A stretch of DNA of 64,000 nucleotides from Stenotrophomonas sp. MYb238 (GCF_009496535.1 NZ_WIDL01000022.1:1-64000), one strand, 5' to 3'. Numbered from the stretch's first letter, positions 7,889 through 17,787 are shown. Made by a program: numbers and translations. Notes: generated by a model from the letters alone, not told the origin.

Positions 7889-7968
7889 GTTTACCTTAGT
7901 CGAATAATTTTTAGAAATCGGGCGAAAGCATCCCACTCAGGCACGATTCCTGTGGGCCTCCAGGCAAA

Positions 7969-9588
7969 TTAATACCGTTGCCATTCTGGAGCCAACAGTC
8001 CATCCAAGAATCTAGATCGAACGGAAACAAAAGAATCCTTGCCTACATCATTTCCCCGCACGGCCATATCTTCAATCGCTTCTGCATCATCAAGTTTAAT
8101 TTCTACCGGAGTCTGTTGATTAATCCGAAGATGGCGTGTTGGGCCTAAAAAACCATCGGCCAAAACTAGTGCCCCATGCTCCTGGGCAGCAAAGAAGAGA
8201 TCGGCACTATTGGGTGCCCATCCAGCTTTCCCTTTTCCAAGGGACTCCGTGAAATCGCTTTCACTGCCCATTGTGCCGACACTTAAAACATCTATTCGAT
8301 CCAAGGGTATTTTTAGATAGCGAACAGCTTCTGCCAGTGCGGGGAGAATTGGATTGTTCGCCCAAACACCACCATCAAGAAAAGATTCAGGCGCAACCGG
8401 CCCATCCCAGACAGATTCGTCAAAATATGTAGGGGCAGCTGAAGATGCAAGTGCGGCATCGACCGCTGAGATATCTCGAAATGCTGTTCTATCTGGGGTA
8501 TGGGCTGTGACAATAGCTTCAGCTTGTCCATGTTTGGCTCTTACTGTAGGAATAACGAGCCTGCAGCATGAGGCATCAGTTATTCTCCTATCACCATACA
8601 CTTTGCACAGTAAATCTCGGAGCGTGGAAGATTCGTGCTTGGATTTCAACCAATGTCGAAGCTTCCTATCTTTTGGGAAAATTAACGGTCCTTGCTCTTG
8701 GTAGAATTTCAATATATCGCGCGGAGCTATTCCGAGGGCAAGCCCGATTGCGAGTATTGCACCTGTCGATGTGCCAGCCACTAAATCGAAATGCGATACT
8801 AGATTGTTACCGCCACCACTCCTGAGCATGTCATCCCACTTAGCCAAGACGGCGGCAGTAAACGTCCCTCGCAATCCTCCCCCATCAAGAGCAAGAATTC
8901 GAAAATTACGCCCCCGTGAAACACTGCGCCGCACGAGCGGCAGAAGCTTTAGCTGATTGACAATGGTTTCTACAATACGTTCGATAGACGTATCGTTCGC
9001 AATTTCTCGGTTTGCATTCTCAGATAGTCCATTTTGCAATCTTGAAGGCAAGCTCGGGTTGTCCTTTAGATAACCCGCAATTGCTCCCCCAAATCCTGCA
9101 ACAACGAAACCTGGCTTTCCGAGTTCTAGCATCGCATCAAGCTCAGTGGGGACCCCTGCTTTGGCCTTATTTATGTCCCACCACTTACCTCCAACGCAGA
9201 CAACCGCATCCGATCGCTCGGCCATCCAGTCTCGCATTGGAGTTAAATCACTATTGCTTACTCCATCAGCTTCTGCGGGAACTATTTGCACCGCTGCGAA
9301 TTGGCGTTGGATTTCTATTTCTGCAATTTGTTCATCTGTTTCGGCAAATTTTTGAGCACGAACCAATGTTAAGGCTCCTACCTCACCTCCCGCATGAAGA
9401 AAATCTCTCGCGGCATCTTCTAATGGTTTAGACAAGGACGGGTGACTGCCATGAATCACTGAACCTCCCTCGCTAAATATTCGCGATGCTAGTGCCTTCA
9501 CAAACAAGCATATTTCTTCTTGCCGCTCATCTGGAGCAGATCCTGAGAGGTGAATTCGCACCCCTGCAAGAGGTTGTCTTGGAATCAT
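7969..9588 (-). CDS. SLOG-patatin fusion, putative signal-gated phospholipase
   Basis: A 539-residue fusion. Residues 1 to about 175 look like a SLOG domain: VRIHLSGSA, GGSVIHGSHPS (41-51), AVVCVGGKWW (128-137) and GVPTELDAM (145-153). Residues about 227-420 are a patatin-like lipase with the full catalytic set: oxyanion loop DGGGLRG (235-241), nucleophile elbow GTSTG with S274, and the DGG motif with D405 (LDGGVWANNP). In Thoeris ThsA and CBASS CapV, a sensor or bound nucleotide switches on a toxic enzyme; here a SLOG sensor would unleash membrane lipid hydrolysis. It lies 31 bp after the ThsB-like TIR gene. AT-rich codon use marks it as cargo. Confidence 0.82.
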   Translation of the reverse strand: MIPRQPLAGVRIHLSGSAPDERQEEICLFVKALASRIFSEGGSVIHGSHPSLSKPLEDAARDFLHAGGEVGALTLVRAQKFAETDEQIAEIEIQRQFAAVQIVPAEADGVSNSDLTPMRDWMAERSDAVVCVGGKWWDINKAKAGVPTELDAMLELGKPGFVVAGFGGAIAGYLKDNPSLPSRLQNGLSENANREIANDTSIERIVETIVNQLKLLPLVRRSVSRGRNFRILALDGGGLRGTFTAAVLAKWDDMLRSGGGNNLVSHFDLVAGTSTGAILAIGLALGIAPRDILKFYQEQGPLIFPKDRKLRHWLKSKHESSTLRDLLCKVYGDRRITDASCCRLVIPTVRAKHGQAEAIVTAHTPDRTAFRDISAVDAALASSAAPTYFDESVWDGPVAPESFLDGGVWANNPILPALAEAVRYLKIPLDRIDVLSVGTMGSESDFTESLGKGKAGWAPNSADLFFAAQEHGALVLADGFLGPTRHLRINQQTPVEIKLDDAEAIEDMAVRGNDVGKDSFVSVRSRFLDGLLAPEWQRY

Positions 9589-9619
9589 GCGTTAAACCTG
9601 GTTGGCTGGAACGATTAAA

Positions 9620-10114
9620 TTACGAGTAATTTCCCCTGATCTCAATGGCTTTTTCGATCCAGTCCTCAAGGTTTTCCTTGATGTGACTGTACACATTAGT
9701 ACTGGAGGAATATGGCGGATTGTAAGTTTTTACGATTTCATCCATGGAGACACCATTTATAGTGAATTTTGAAAATGGATTGCTTCCCTTTTCCGCTTGA
9801 TCTCCGTCGCTATCCTTGAGATTGTGGATGTAGATCCCAAGCACCCCCTTCTTATCCTTCCACGCTTTCTTTATTTCGTAGTTAATCCATTTTCTCCCAG
9901 CCGTATTCTCTCCAACAAGAATGATTGCAACCGTCTTTCCTTTTAATTGCTCATCAATCCACTCTTGAATTGCATCATCTCCGCCTGCCTTCACATCTTC
10001 CCAGTCGTTATCGGAAGCGGGCTTGTTTCCATCTATAACACCCATGCTTCTGACTTGGGCAGCTCTCCAGTTGTCTGGCTGGTAGTGAAAGCTGTAAAAG
10101 GCTCTACGCGTCAT
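9620..10114 (-). CDS. ThsB-like TIR protein (Thoeris-type signal generator)
   Basis: A 164-residue protein with the hallmark N-terminus of Thoeris ThsB, TRRAFYSFHYQPDNWRAAQV, and the helix motif GRKWINYEIKKAW, in which E80 matches the catalytic glutamate. ThsB proteins convert NAD+ to a cyclic ADP-ribose isomer after sensing phage. The ATG at 10114 has AGGAGA closely upstream; an in-frame ATG at 10189 would add 25 residues but has no ribosome site. It is the first gene of a four-gene minus-strand operon and is followed by a SLOG-bearing effector, but the usual SIR2-SLOG ThsA is absent from the window. Confidence 0.82.
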   Translation of the reverse strand: MTRRAFYSFHYQPDNWRAAQVRSMGVIDGNKPASDNDWEDVKAGGDDAIQEWIDEQLKGKTVAIILVGENTAGRKWINYEIKKAWKDKKGVLGIYIHNLKDSDGDQAEKGSNPFSKFTINGVSMDEIVKTYNPPYSSSTNVYSHIKENLEDWIEKAIEIRGNYS

Positions 10115-10199
10115 TTTTTCTCCTGATGCTTCTTTGCGGCTAAAGATACGATTTCCATCCAAGTCACAATTTACAACAAGTATCTTCATTTGTTGAAAT

Positions 10200-10726
10200 T
10201 TGGGGTGACTTGCGTGGGCATCCCCGGCCAAGTGGACATGGCCGGTCGCGCTGTCGTGCGCGTAGCGCATCGAGCCGCCGCACCCTTCGGCCACGGCGTC
10301 TCGCCCCCTTCGGGCTTCCATCGTTCCCTCGCTCCGCTTGGCTGACGCCTCCGGCCCGGCTTCCAGATCCGGGCCTGCGCGCTTGCGCTTGCCGTGCGGT
10401 CGGCACACAGGGAGGGCCGTTGCCATGTCCAGCCGTCTTCCCTGACTCCATCACCTTGTCAGCGACCGTAGCCCGCTCCCGTAGGCCGTCAAGGCGCGCA
10501 GGGCCGTGTCCTCGGCTGCGCCTGCGGGCCGCACCCACCCTGCGCTTGTTTCCTTGACGGCCCCCGTCCGCGCGCTCCTTTGGCCGCGGGCGATGAACTC
10601 AGGAAAGACGGTGGCAACAGGGCCAACCGGGTTCCTCGTGCCGACCGCACCGAACAGCCGAAAGGCTGGGCTCCGAATCTAGGAATCCGGTGTGCGGTTT
10701 TCTTCAACAGCCTCAGGAGAAAGACC
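10200..10726. other. Gene-free GC-rich interval between the immune operon and DUF932
   Basis: About 530 bp with no convincing gene: open frames here are Arg/Pro-rich and lack ribosome sites. It marks the sharp switch from AT-richer cargo to GC-rich backbone near 10200 and should hold the divergent promoters of the ThsB-like operon and the DUF932-ParB operon. The only clear signal is the DUF932 ribosome site at 10714-10719. Confidence 0.5.
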
Positions 10727-11554
10727 ATGCAACTCGCATCCCGCTTCGCTCACCACTCCCCCGCATTGCGCAGCGAAACCCCGCTGTCCGATGACCAGAT
10801 TCGCAGGGTGGCCCCGTCCATCTTCGCGGACGCTCCGCATGAGAGCCGTTCCGAGCGGTACAGCTACATCCCCACCGCCGCCGTGTTGACCGAGCTTCGC
10901 AAGGAGGGTTTCCAGCCCTTCATGGTGTGCCAAACCCGCGTGCGCAACGAAGGCCGGCGCGAGCACACCAAACACATGCTGCGCCTGCGCCACTCCAACC
11001 AGATCAACGCCCGCGAAGCCAATGAAATCATCCTGCTGAACTCGCACGACGGCACGAGCAGCTATCAATTACTGGGTGGCATGTTCCGCTTCGTTTGCAG
11101 CAATGGCCTTGTCTGCGGCGACACCATGGGCGATGTGCGCGTGCCCCACAAAGGCGACGTGGCCGGGCATGTCATCGAGGGCGCCTATCAGGTGCTAGGT
11201 GGCTTCGAGCATGCGCAGGAATCGCGCGAATCCATGCAGGCCATCACGCTGGATGCAGGGGAATCGGAAGTGTTCGCCCGCGCTGCGCTGGCCCTCAAGT
11301 ACGACGACCCGACCAAGCCCGCGCCCATCACGGAATCGCAAATCCTGATGCCGCGCCGGTTCGATGACCGCCGCCCCGACCTGTGGAGCGTGTTCAACCG
11401 CACGCAGGAGAACTTGACCAAGGGCGGATTGGCTGGCCGCGCCGCCAATGGCCGCAGGCAGCGGACCCGGCCCGTGCAGGGCATCGATTCCGACATTCGC
11501 CTGAACCGCGCCCTGTGGCTGCTGGCCGATGGCATGCGTCAGCTCAAGGCCTGA
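10727..11554 (+). CDS. DUF932 domain protein
   Basis: A 275-residue DUF932 (phage/plasmid-related) protein, a standard backbone gene of many ICEs and plasmids whose biochemical role is unknown. Recognisable blocks are VCQTRVRNEGRREHTKHMLRLRH, EIILLNSHDGTSSYQL and RFVCSNGLVCGD. I start at 10727 because AGGAGA (10714-10719) is well placed; a longer frame from 10580 has no support. It is followed 65 bp later by the ParB-like gene, probably in one transcript. No membrane segment or signal is visible, so it is likely cytoplasmic. Confidence 0.85.
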   Translation: MQLASRFAHHSPALRSETPLSDDQIRRVAPSIFADAPHESRSERYSYIPTAAVLTELRKEGFQPFMVCQTRVRNEGRREHTKHMLRLRHSNQINAREANEIILLNSHDGTSSYQLLGGMFRFVCSNGLVCGDTMGDVRVPHKGDVAGHVIEGAYQVLGGFEHAQESRESMQAITLDAGESEVFARAALALKYDDPTKPAPITESQILMPRRFDDRRPDLWSVFNRTQENLTKGGLAGRAANGRRQRTRPVQGIDSDIRLNRALWLLADGMRQLKA

Positions 11555-11619
11555 ACCGTTCCCCCGCCGGAGGGGCGGTTCCCCTCCATTCCCTTGTTTC
11601 ACTCGATTGGAGATTCACC

Positions 11620-13668
11620 ATGAACGCCGTTACCTACACCGAAGCCCAAGCCCTCGACACCCGCGCCAACGTGCTGCAAGCCGCCGACCCGAGCAAGCAC
11701 ATGATTCTGGTTCCCCTGTCGCGGCTGGTGCTGCGCCCCACGGGCCGCAACGTGCGCAAGACCCCGCGCATGTCCATTCCCGAACTGGCCGCGAGCATCC
11801 AGCGCGTGGGCTTGCTGCAAAACCTGATCGTGATTCCCGCTGCCGATGGCGAGCATTACGAGGTGGTGGCCGGTGGTCGCCGCCTTGCGGCCCTCAAGCT
11901 GCTGGCGAAGAAACACCGCATCGCCAAGGATTGGCAGGTGCCTTGCCTGCAAGTGGCCGATGGCACGGCCCGTACCGCGAGCCTCACCGAGAACGTGCAG
12001 CGCGAAGCCATGCATCCGGCAGACCAGTTTGAAGCGTTTGCGGCATTGGTGGCCGAAGGCCGCCCCATCGAAGACATTGCAGCGGATTTTTCCGTCACGC
12101 CGCTGGTGGTGCAGCGCCGCTTGAAGCTGGCGAACGTCTCGCCGCGCCTGATGGCGGACTACAGGGCCGATGCCGTGACGCTCGATCAGTTGATGGCGCT
12201 CTCCATCACCGACGATCACGCCGCGCAGGAGCGTGCGTTCTACGATGCGCCGCTGTGGCAACGCAGCCCCTCCGCGCTGCGCGAACGCCTGACCGAGCGC
12301 GAGATTGACGCCTACCGCCATCCGCTCGTGCGCTTCGTGGGGCTGGATGCCTACGAGCAGGCAGGCGGCGGAGTTCGCCGTGACCTGTTCGCGGAGGATG
12401 ACGCGGGCGTGTACCTGAGCGACGCCGCCTTGCTGGAACGGCTGGCGCAAGACAAGCTGGCAGGCATCGCCGCCGAGGTGAAGGCCGAGGGCTGGGCTTG
12501 GGCCGATGCCACGCCCGGCATGACCCATGCCGACCTGCACGCCTTTCAGCGTGCGCCGAGGGAGCGGCGCGCACCCAACAAGCGCGAAGCACAGCGCATC
12601 GAGAAGCTGCAAGAGAAAATGCGCGCCATTGGCGAAGCCGTGGACGCCGCGATGGATGCCGAGGACGAGGAGAAGGCCGACGCCTTGCAGGAGGAAGGCG
12701 AAGCCCTGGGCGAGCAGTTGCAGGCGCTGGAAGAAGGCTTGCGGGGATACGGCGCGAACGTGAAGGCCGCAGCCGGTGCCATTGTGACCATCGACCGCAA
12801 CGGCGAAGTCGTGATTCATCGCGGGCTGCTGCGCGAGGCCGAAGCTAAGGCGCTGCGCACGCTCGAAAAGCTGCGCCAAGGCTTCAGCGACCCGGACGCC
12901 GCGAACGATGACGAAGGCGAGGAAGACGAAGCGCCCAAGACAGCAGCGATTTCCGACCGACTGGCTCAGCGCCTGAGCGCCCATCGCACCGCTGCACTGC
13001 AAATCGAGGTAGCCCGGCATCCACAGGTGGCGCTGGCCGCGCTGGTGCATGGCATGGTGCAGACCCTCTTGCAGGGCCGCTACTACGGTCATGATCTACC
13101 GCTGGGCGTGCGCCTGACGGTGCAAGACCGGCTGGAAGGCATGGCCCCGGACTGGCCCGATTCACCCGCCGCCGTGGCGCTGCGCGAATTGCAGCAGGCG
13201 TGGGGCGGCAAGCTGCCCGACGACAGCGCCGAACTGTTCGCCGCGCTGCTGGCGATGGAGCAAGGCGAACTGGTCAAGCTGCTGGCCGTGTGCGTGGCTT
13301 CGACCGTGGACGTGGTGACGCCGCGTGCCACGGTACAGCAGCCGGGCGCGGAACTGGTGCAGGCTGTGGGCCTCGACATGGCCGCATGGTGGAGGCCGAC
13401 CGCAGAAGGCTACTTCAAGCACGTTCCGAAGGCAGCGATTCTGCAAGCCGTGGGCGAGTTGGTGCCCGAGAGCGTCAACCGGCTGGCGAAGCTCAAGAAG
13501 GCCGACATTGCCAGTGAGGCCGAGCGGCTGGTGAACGGCAAGGGCTGGATGCCTGCCATCTTCAAGACGGCAGACGCGCCCGAGGAAGGCCTGCAGGATG
13601 CGGCGCAGGACGGCGCGGAAGCAGCCGCCACCGTGACGCATGAACCTGCCGAGGCATTGACCGCCTGA
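11620..13668 (+). CDS. Large ParB-like partition/nuclease protein
   Basis: A 682-residue ParB/RepB/Spo0J-family protein. The N-terminal ParB domain (about 25-150) includes LRPTGRNVRK, ELAASIQRVGLLQNLIV, YEVVAGGRRLAALKLL and SLTENVQREAMHPADQFEAF, the nucleotide/DNA-binding core of ParB. A KorB-like HTH region follows (FSVTPLVVQRRLKLANVSP). The C-terminal 450 residues include an acidic Ala/Glu coiled stretch (about 325-385) and are not assignable. Such long ParB-like proteins are common in ICEs and may aid maintenance or stress response. The ATG at 11620 has GGAG at 11609-11612. Confidence 0.88.
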   Translation: MNAVTYTEAQALDTRANVLQAADPSKHMILVPLSRLVLRPTGRNVRKTPRMSIPELAASIQRVGLLQNLIVIPAADGEHYEVVAGGRRLAALKLLAKKHRIAKDWQVPCLQVADGTARTASLTENVQREAMHPADQFEAFAALVAEGRPIEDIAADFSVTPLVVQRRLKLANVSPRLMADYRADAVTLDQLMALSITDDHAAQERAFYDAPLWQRSPSALRERLTEREIDAYRHPLVRFVGLDAYEQAGGGVRRDLFAEDDAGVYLSDAALLERLAQDKLAGIAAEVKAEGWAWADATPGMTHADLHAFQRAPRERRAPNKREAQRIEKLQEKMRAIGEAVDAAMDAEDEEKADALQEEGEALGEQLQALEEGLRGYGANVKAAAGAIVTIDRNGEVVIHRGLLREAEAKALRTLEKLRQGFSDPDAANDDEGEEDEAPKTAAISDRLAQRLSAHRTAALQIEVARHPQVALAALVHGMVQTLLQGRYYGHDLPLGVRLTVQDRLEGMAPDWPDSPAAVALRELQQAWGGKLPDDSAELFAALLAMEQGELVKLLAVCVASTVDVVTPRATVQQPGAELVQAVGLDMAAWWRPTAEGYFKHVPKAAILQAVGELVPESVNRLAKLKKADIASEAERLVNGKGWMPAIFKTADAPEEGLQDAAQDGAEAAATVTHEPAEALTA

Positions 13669-13682
13669 CCCACGCCGAAGGC

Positions 13683-13704
13683 AAGCGCCCCGCCCGGGGC
13701 GCTT
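13683..13704 (+). terminator. Hairpin after the ParB-like gene
   Basis: AAGCGCCCCG / CGGGGCGCTT with a CC loop, followed by only a short T stretch. It lies 15 bp after the ParB-like stop and may be a weak terminator or a processing/stability stem. Confidence 0.5.
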
Positions 13705-13723
13705 TGCCGCAGGGAGCCGAACC

Positions 13724-13935
13724 ATGCCCATCATCAACACCACCAGCCGCCCGCGCATGGCGGCAATCTACGCCCCCGGCACCGTGCGCCCCGCCGCTGG
13801 CACGGCGAGGGCGACGTGCGCGGCTATCGTCCGCCCTCGGGTTGGACGGCACGCGCCGACCTCACGGACATTCATCCCATCACGGGCCGTGCCTTGGCGC
13901 GGGCCGTGTGGTGGATCATCGAGACGAAGGAATAA
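13724..13935 (+). pseudogene. Frameshifted small ICE protein
   Basis: The frame from ATG 13724 reads MPIINTTSRPRMAAIYAPGT, then loses sense near a CCCC run at 13789-13792. In the next frame the text continues as WHGEGDVRGYRPPSGWTARA and ends GRALARAVWWIIETKE with TAA at 13933-13935. The two parts add to 212 bp, one short of a 70-residue protein, so a single C appears lost. I recall a small conserved ICE protein of this shape; its function is unknown. It could be a true mutation or a homopolymer sequencing error. Confidence 0.7.
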
Positions 13936-13945
13936 CCGTCGTCGA

Positions 13946-14018
13946 CACCGCGCCCAGGCCGTTCCGCCCTGGGCGCGGTGAACTTCAAAAATCCGGGCGC
14001 GGCGGTGGCCGCGCCCGG
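13946..14018. terminator. Two tandem GC-rich hairpins between converging genes
   Basis: First hairpin: arms CACCGCGCCCAGG (13946-13958) and CCTGGGCGCGGTG (13968-13980). Second: CCGGGCGCGG (13993-14002) and CCGCGCCCGG (14009-14018). They separate the frameshifted gene from the opposing gene at 14111 and could end transcription from both sides, though neither has a T tract. Confidence 0.55.
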
Positions 14019-14110
14019 TGTTGAGAGCCGACAGCCCAATCAGAACGCCGCCGCCTTTGCAGGCCCGGCTGCGGTGTTGGCGCGTTGATACAGATGGCGC
14101 GAAGGCGCAA

Positions 14111-14779
14111 TCACACCTTGATCGGGCCAAACATCCCCGTGTAGATCAGCGTTTCCCAAACCTTCTTGATCCCCTGTCCGGTCTCCTGGCTCACGAACAG
14201 CGACGATCGCGCGCCATGGGGGGCGCCCAGGAAATACGAGCGCATCGACTCCCATGTCTCCGCGACCTGGGACCAGGTCCAGCACGGAACCTCTTTCTCC
14301 AGGATCAAAGGCACTGCGATGGACAGCGGGATCATCTTGTCCATCGGTAAGGGCTCTTCCCAGTTGCACTTGACCAGTATCGGGGTGGCTTCTGGGTTGT
14401 AGAACTGCACATCCAGCTTCTCCGCTGTGATGTAAGCAGCGTGGTGGCGAGGAAGGGCTAGAACCGAGTCCAAGACCTCCTGACCATCGCCATAGGGACA
14501 GGTGATGAATCCATTGGCGAAGTACCGCGTGTGGTCGAGGCCTTTGTAGCCGCAGCGATCACTCGGTGTGGTGACGGGGTGGCGGCTATCGTGGTTGCGC
14601 ACCAGTGGGTGCCATGAAGGGTATCTGTCAACCACCGGCCCGAGTTCATCCACGATGTCCTGCAGCGCTTGCTTGCTTCGCGCTCTTTCAGATTCGTCCG
14701 CATCCCGGGGGCGCAGGACAAGGTATTTCTCCACTTCTTCGTACCCGGCTTGCGCCGCTTCGTCTGCTCGAAATGCCAT
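14111..14779 (-). CDS. Hypothetical protein
   Basis: A 222-residue soluble protein that I do not recognise. It has an N-terminal charged helical part (ADEAAQAGYEEVEKYLVL, then RDADESERARSKQALQDI), a middle with HPVTTPSDRCGYKGLDHTRY and CPYGDGQEVLDSVLALPRHH, and a C-terminal half with several Trp residues. There are no signal peptide, membrane helices or catalytic motifs I can name. It stands alone on the minus strand between tandem hairpins and the IS110 insertion, and its promoter region may have been altered by that insertion. Confidence 0.65.
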   Translation of the reverse strand: MAFRADEAAQAGYEEVEKYLVLRPRDADESERARSKQALQDIVDELGPVVDRYPSWHPLVRNHDSRHPVTTPSDRCGYKGLDHTRYFANGFITCPYGDGQEVLDSVLALPRHHAAYITAEKLDVQFYNPEATPILVKCNWEEPLPMDKMIPLSIAVPLILEKEVPCWTWSQVAETWESMRSYFLGAPHGARSSLFVSQETGQGIKKVWETLIYTGMFGPIKV

Positions 14780-14829
14780 GATAGAACCGTCTTTCCTGAT
14801 TTATGCGCGATGTTGATGAGTTTCGCATA

Positions 14830-16145
<1,316 letters not shown>

Positions 16146-16203
16146 CTTTCTATATGGTGGGCGGTAGTCACCATGCCCGGCCTGCGCACTGCGCCGACTG
16201 GCT

Positions 16204-17433
16204 TCAGATACCGATCGCCATGACCCAGCCCGCCAGCCCGGCCAGCAGCACCACGAGCGCTGGAGGCACGCGACCCACCGTCAGTAGCCCGAACGCAAGC
16301 AGCGCCAGCCCAAAATCCGCCTTGCCGTGGATGGCGCTGGTCCACATAGGGTCGTACAGGGCCGACACCAGAATGCCGACCACGCCAGCATTGATGCCTG
16401 CCATGGCCGTCTGGATACCCGCGCGGTGGCGTAGCCCTTCCCAGAACGGCAGCGCGCCGACCAGCATGAAGAAGGCCGGGAGGAAAATGATGCCCAGCAG
16501 GGCCAGCCCGCCGATCCAGCCATGCAGCGGCCCGTGGGCGACCGCGCCGAGATAGGCCGAGAACGTGAACAGCGGTCCCGGCACTGCCTGCGCCGCGCCG
16601 TAGCCGGCGAGGAAGTCAGCGTTGCTGACCATGCCACTGGGCACCACGGTGGCCTGCAGCAGCGGCAGCACGACGTGCCCACCGCCAAAGACCAGCGCAC
16701 CAGAGCGGTACACCCCTTCCAGCAGCGCGACCGTGGACGAGCCCGTGGCAGCGGCCCACAGGGGCAGCCCGACGAGTGGCACTGCGAACAGCAGCAGCGC
16801 CACGATGCCCAGCTTGCGCGAAACCGGGTAGCTGTGGGCCTGGCCGCCGCCAGGTTGCGCGATCTTCAATCTCCACCAGCCCAGGAATCCCGCCGCCGCG
16901 ATGGCGGCAAGCTGTCCCGCGGCTGAGGGCATGATCATGGTCAGCAGTGCCGCCAGAATGGCCAGGGCGGCACGGGGCCGGTCAGGACACAACGACTTGG
17001 CCATGCCCCATACGGCCTGCGCCACGATGGCCACGGCTACCACCTTGAGCCCATGGATCCAGCCGGACTGGGCCAGCCCGTGGTACTCGGCGATGCCAAA
17101 GGCGAACAGGATCAGCGCAATCGCCGACGGCAAGGTAAACCCCGCCCAGGCCGCCAGCAGCCCCAACCAGCCCGCGCGGCCCAGCCCCAGCGCCATGCCC
17201 ACCTGGCTGCTGGCCGGCCCTGGCAGGAACTGGCACAGGGCGACCAGATCGGAATAGCTGCGGTCGTCCAGCCAGCGGCGGCGCTCGACAAACTCCGAGC
17301 GGAAATAGCCCAGATGCGCGATCGGTCCACCGAAGGAGGTCAGTCCCAGTTTGAGGAAGGCGCCGAAGACTTCGACGGGTGAGCCACGTGCGGCTGCGGC
17401 CTCATGCTGCAAGGTGTTGGTGGAATCTGTCAT
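16204..17433 (-). CDS. chrA: Chromate transporter ChrA
   Basis: A 409-residue inner-membrane protein of the CHR family, made of two homologous halves of about 200 residues. First-half motifs are LTSFGGPIAHLGYFR and FLPGPASSQVG; second-half motifs are FGGGHVVLPLLQ and AVPGPLFTFSAYLG. It would expel chromate from the cytoplasm, giving resistance. The length is typical of full-size ChrA. Its ATG overlaps the stop of the upstream PadR gene by 4 bp, so both are made together. It is ICE cargo next to an IS110 copy. Confidence 0.92.
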   Translation of the reverse strand: MTDSTNTLQHEAAAARGSPVEVFGAFLKLGLTSFGGPIAHLGYFRSEFVERRRWLDDRSYSDLVALCQFLPGPASSQVGMALGLGRAGWLGLLAAWAGFTLPSAIALILFAFGIAEYHGLAQSGWIHGLKVVAVAIVAQAVWGMAKSLCPDRPRAALAILAALLTMIMPSAAGQLAAIAAAGFLGWWRLKIAQPGGGQAHSYPVSRKLGIVALLLFAVPLVGLPLWAAATGSSTVALLEGVYRSGALVFGGGHVVLPLLQATVVPSGMVSNADFLAGYGAAQAVPGPLFTFSAYLGAVAHGPLHGWIGGLALLGIIFLPAFFMLVGALPFWEGLRHRAGIQTAMAGINAGVVGILVSALYDPMWTSAIHGKADFGLALLAFGLLTVGRVPPALVVLLAGLAGWVMAIGI

Positions 17434-17759
17434 CTGTGCATCGCCTCCCCGGTGAATTCTCGGATGCGTTCCTTGGCCAGCGCCAAGCCTTCATTGCCCT
17501 TGGGTGTAATCGTGTAGAGCTTGCGCACGGTGCGCCCCTCACGCTCTTGGCGGGAGACGAGGTATCCGTCGCGCTCCATCTTGTGCAGCATTGGGTACAG
17601 CGTTCCAGGAGACAGGCGGTAGCCGTGGTGGGCTAACTCGTCGATCATCCATTGCCCATAGATCTCCTGCTCGGCCGCGTGGTGCAGCACATGCAGGCGG
17701 ATCAGCCCTGACAGCAGGTCGTGGTGCTCCATGGCGCGGGGTGTTGGTTGCTCTTTCAT
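17430..17759 (-). CDS. PadR-family transcriptional regulator
   Basis: A 109-residue winged-helix regulator. The PadR signature is LIRLHVLHHAAEQEIYGQWM, then LSPGTLYPMLHKMERDGYLV and REGRTVRKLYTITPKG. It precedes and overlaps chrA (ATGA), so it probably represses its own operon and releases DNA when an inducer, perhaps chromate or oxidative stress, is present. PadR-type regulators are found with some chrA genes. An inverted repeat at 17758-17787 overlaps its start codon. Confidence 0.9.
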   Translation of the reverse strand: MKEQPTPRAMEHHDLLSGLIRLHVLHHAAEQEIYGQWMIDELAHHGYRLSPGTLYPMLHKMERDGYLVSRQEREGRTVRKLYTITPKGNEGLALAKERIREFTGEAMHR

Positions 17760-17787
17760 ATCGAATAACGATAACGAAAGTCGATAT
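17758..17787. promoter_or_regulatory. Candidate PadR operator
   Basis: Inverted repeat ATATCGA (17758-17764) and TCGATAT (17781-17787) in a locally AT-rich patch overlapping the padR start codon, with ATAACGATAACG between the arms. The position suits autorepression of padR-chrA. Confidence 0.5.

Noticed and set aside
7969-10114. CBASS system (patatin CapV)
   Set aside because: No CD-NTase, Cap2/Cap3 or other CBASS gene is near; the partner genes are TIR and SLOG proteins.
6156-10114. Classical type I Thoeris
   Set aside because: The ThsB-like gene is present, but no SIR2-SLOG ThsA is encoded in the window.
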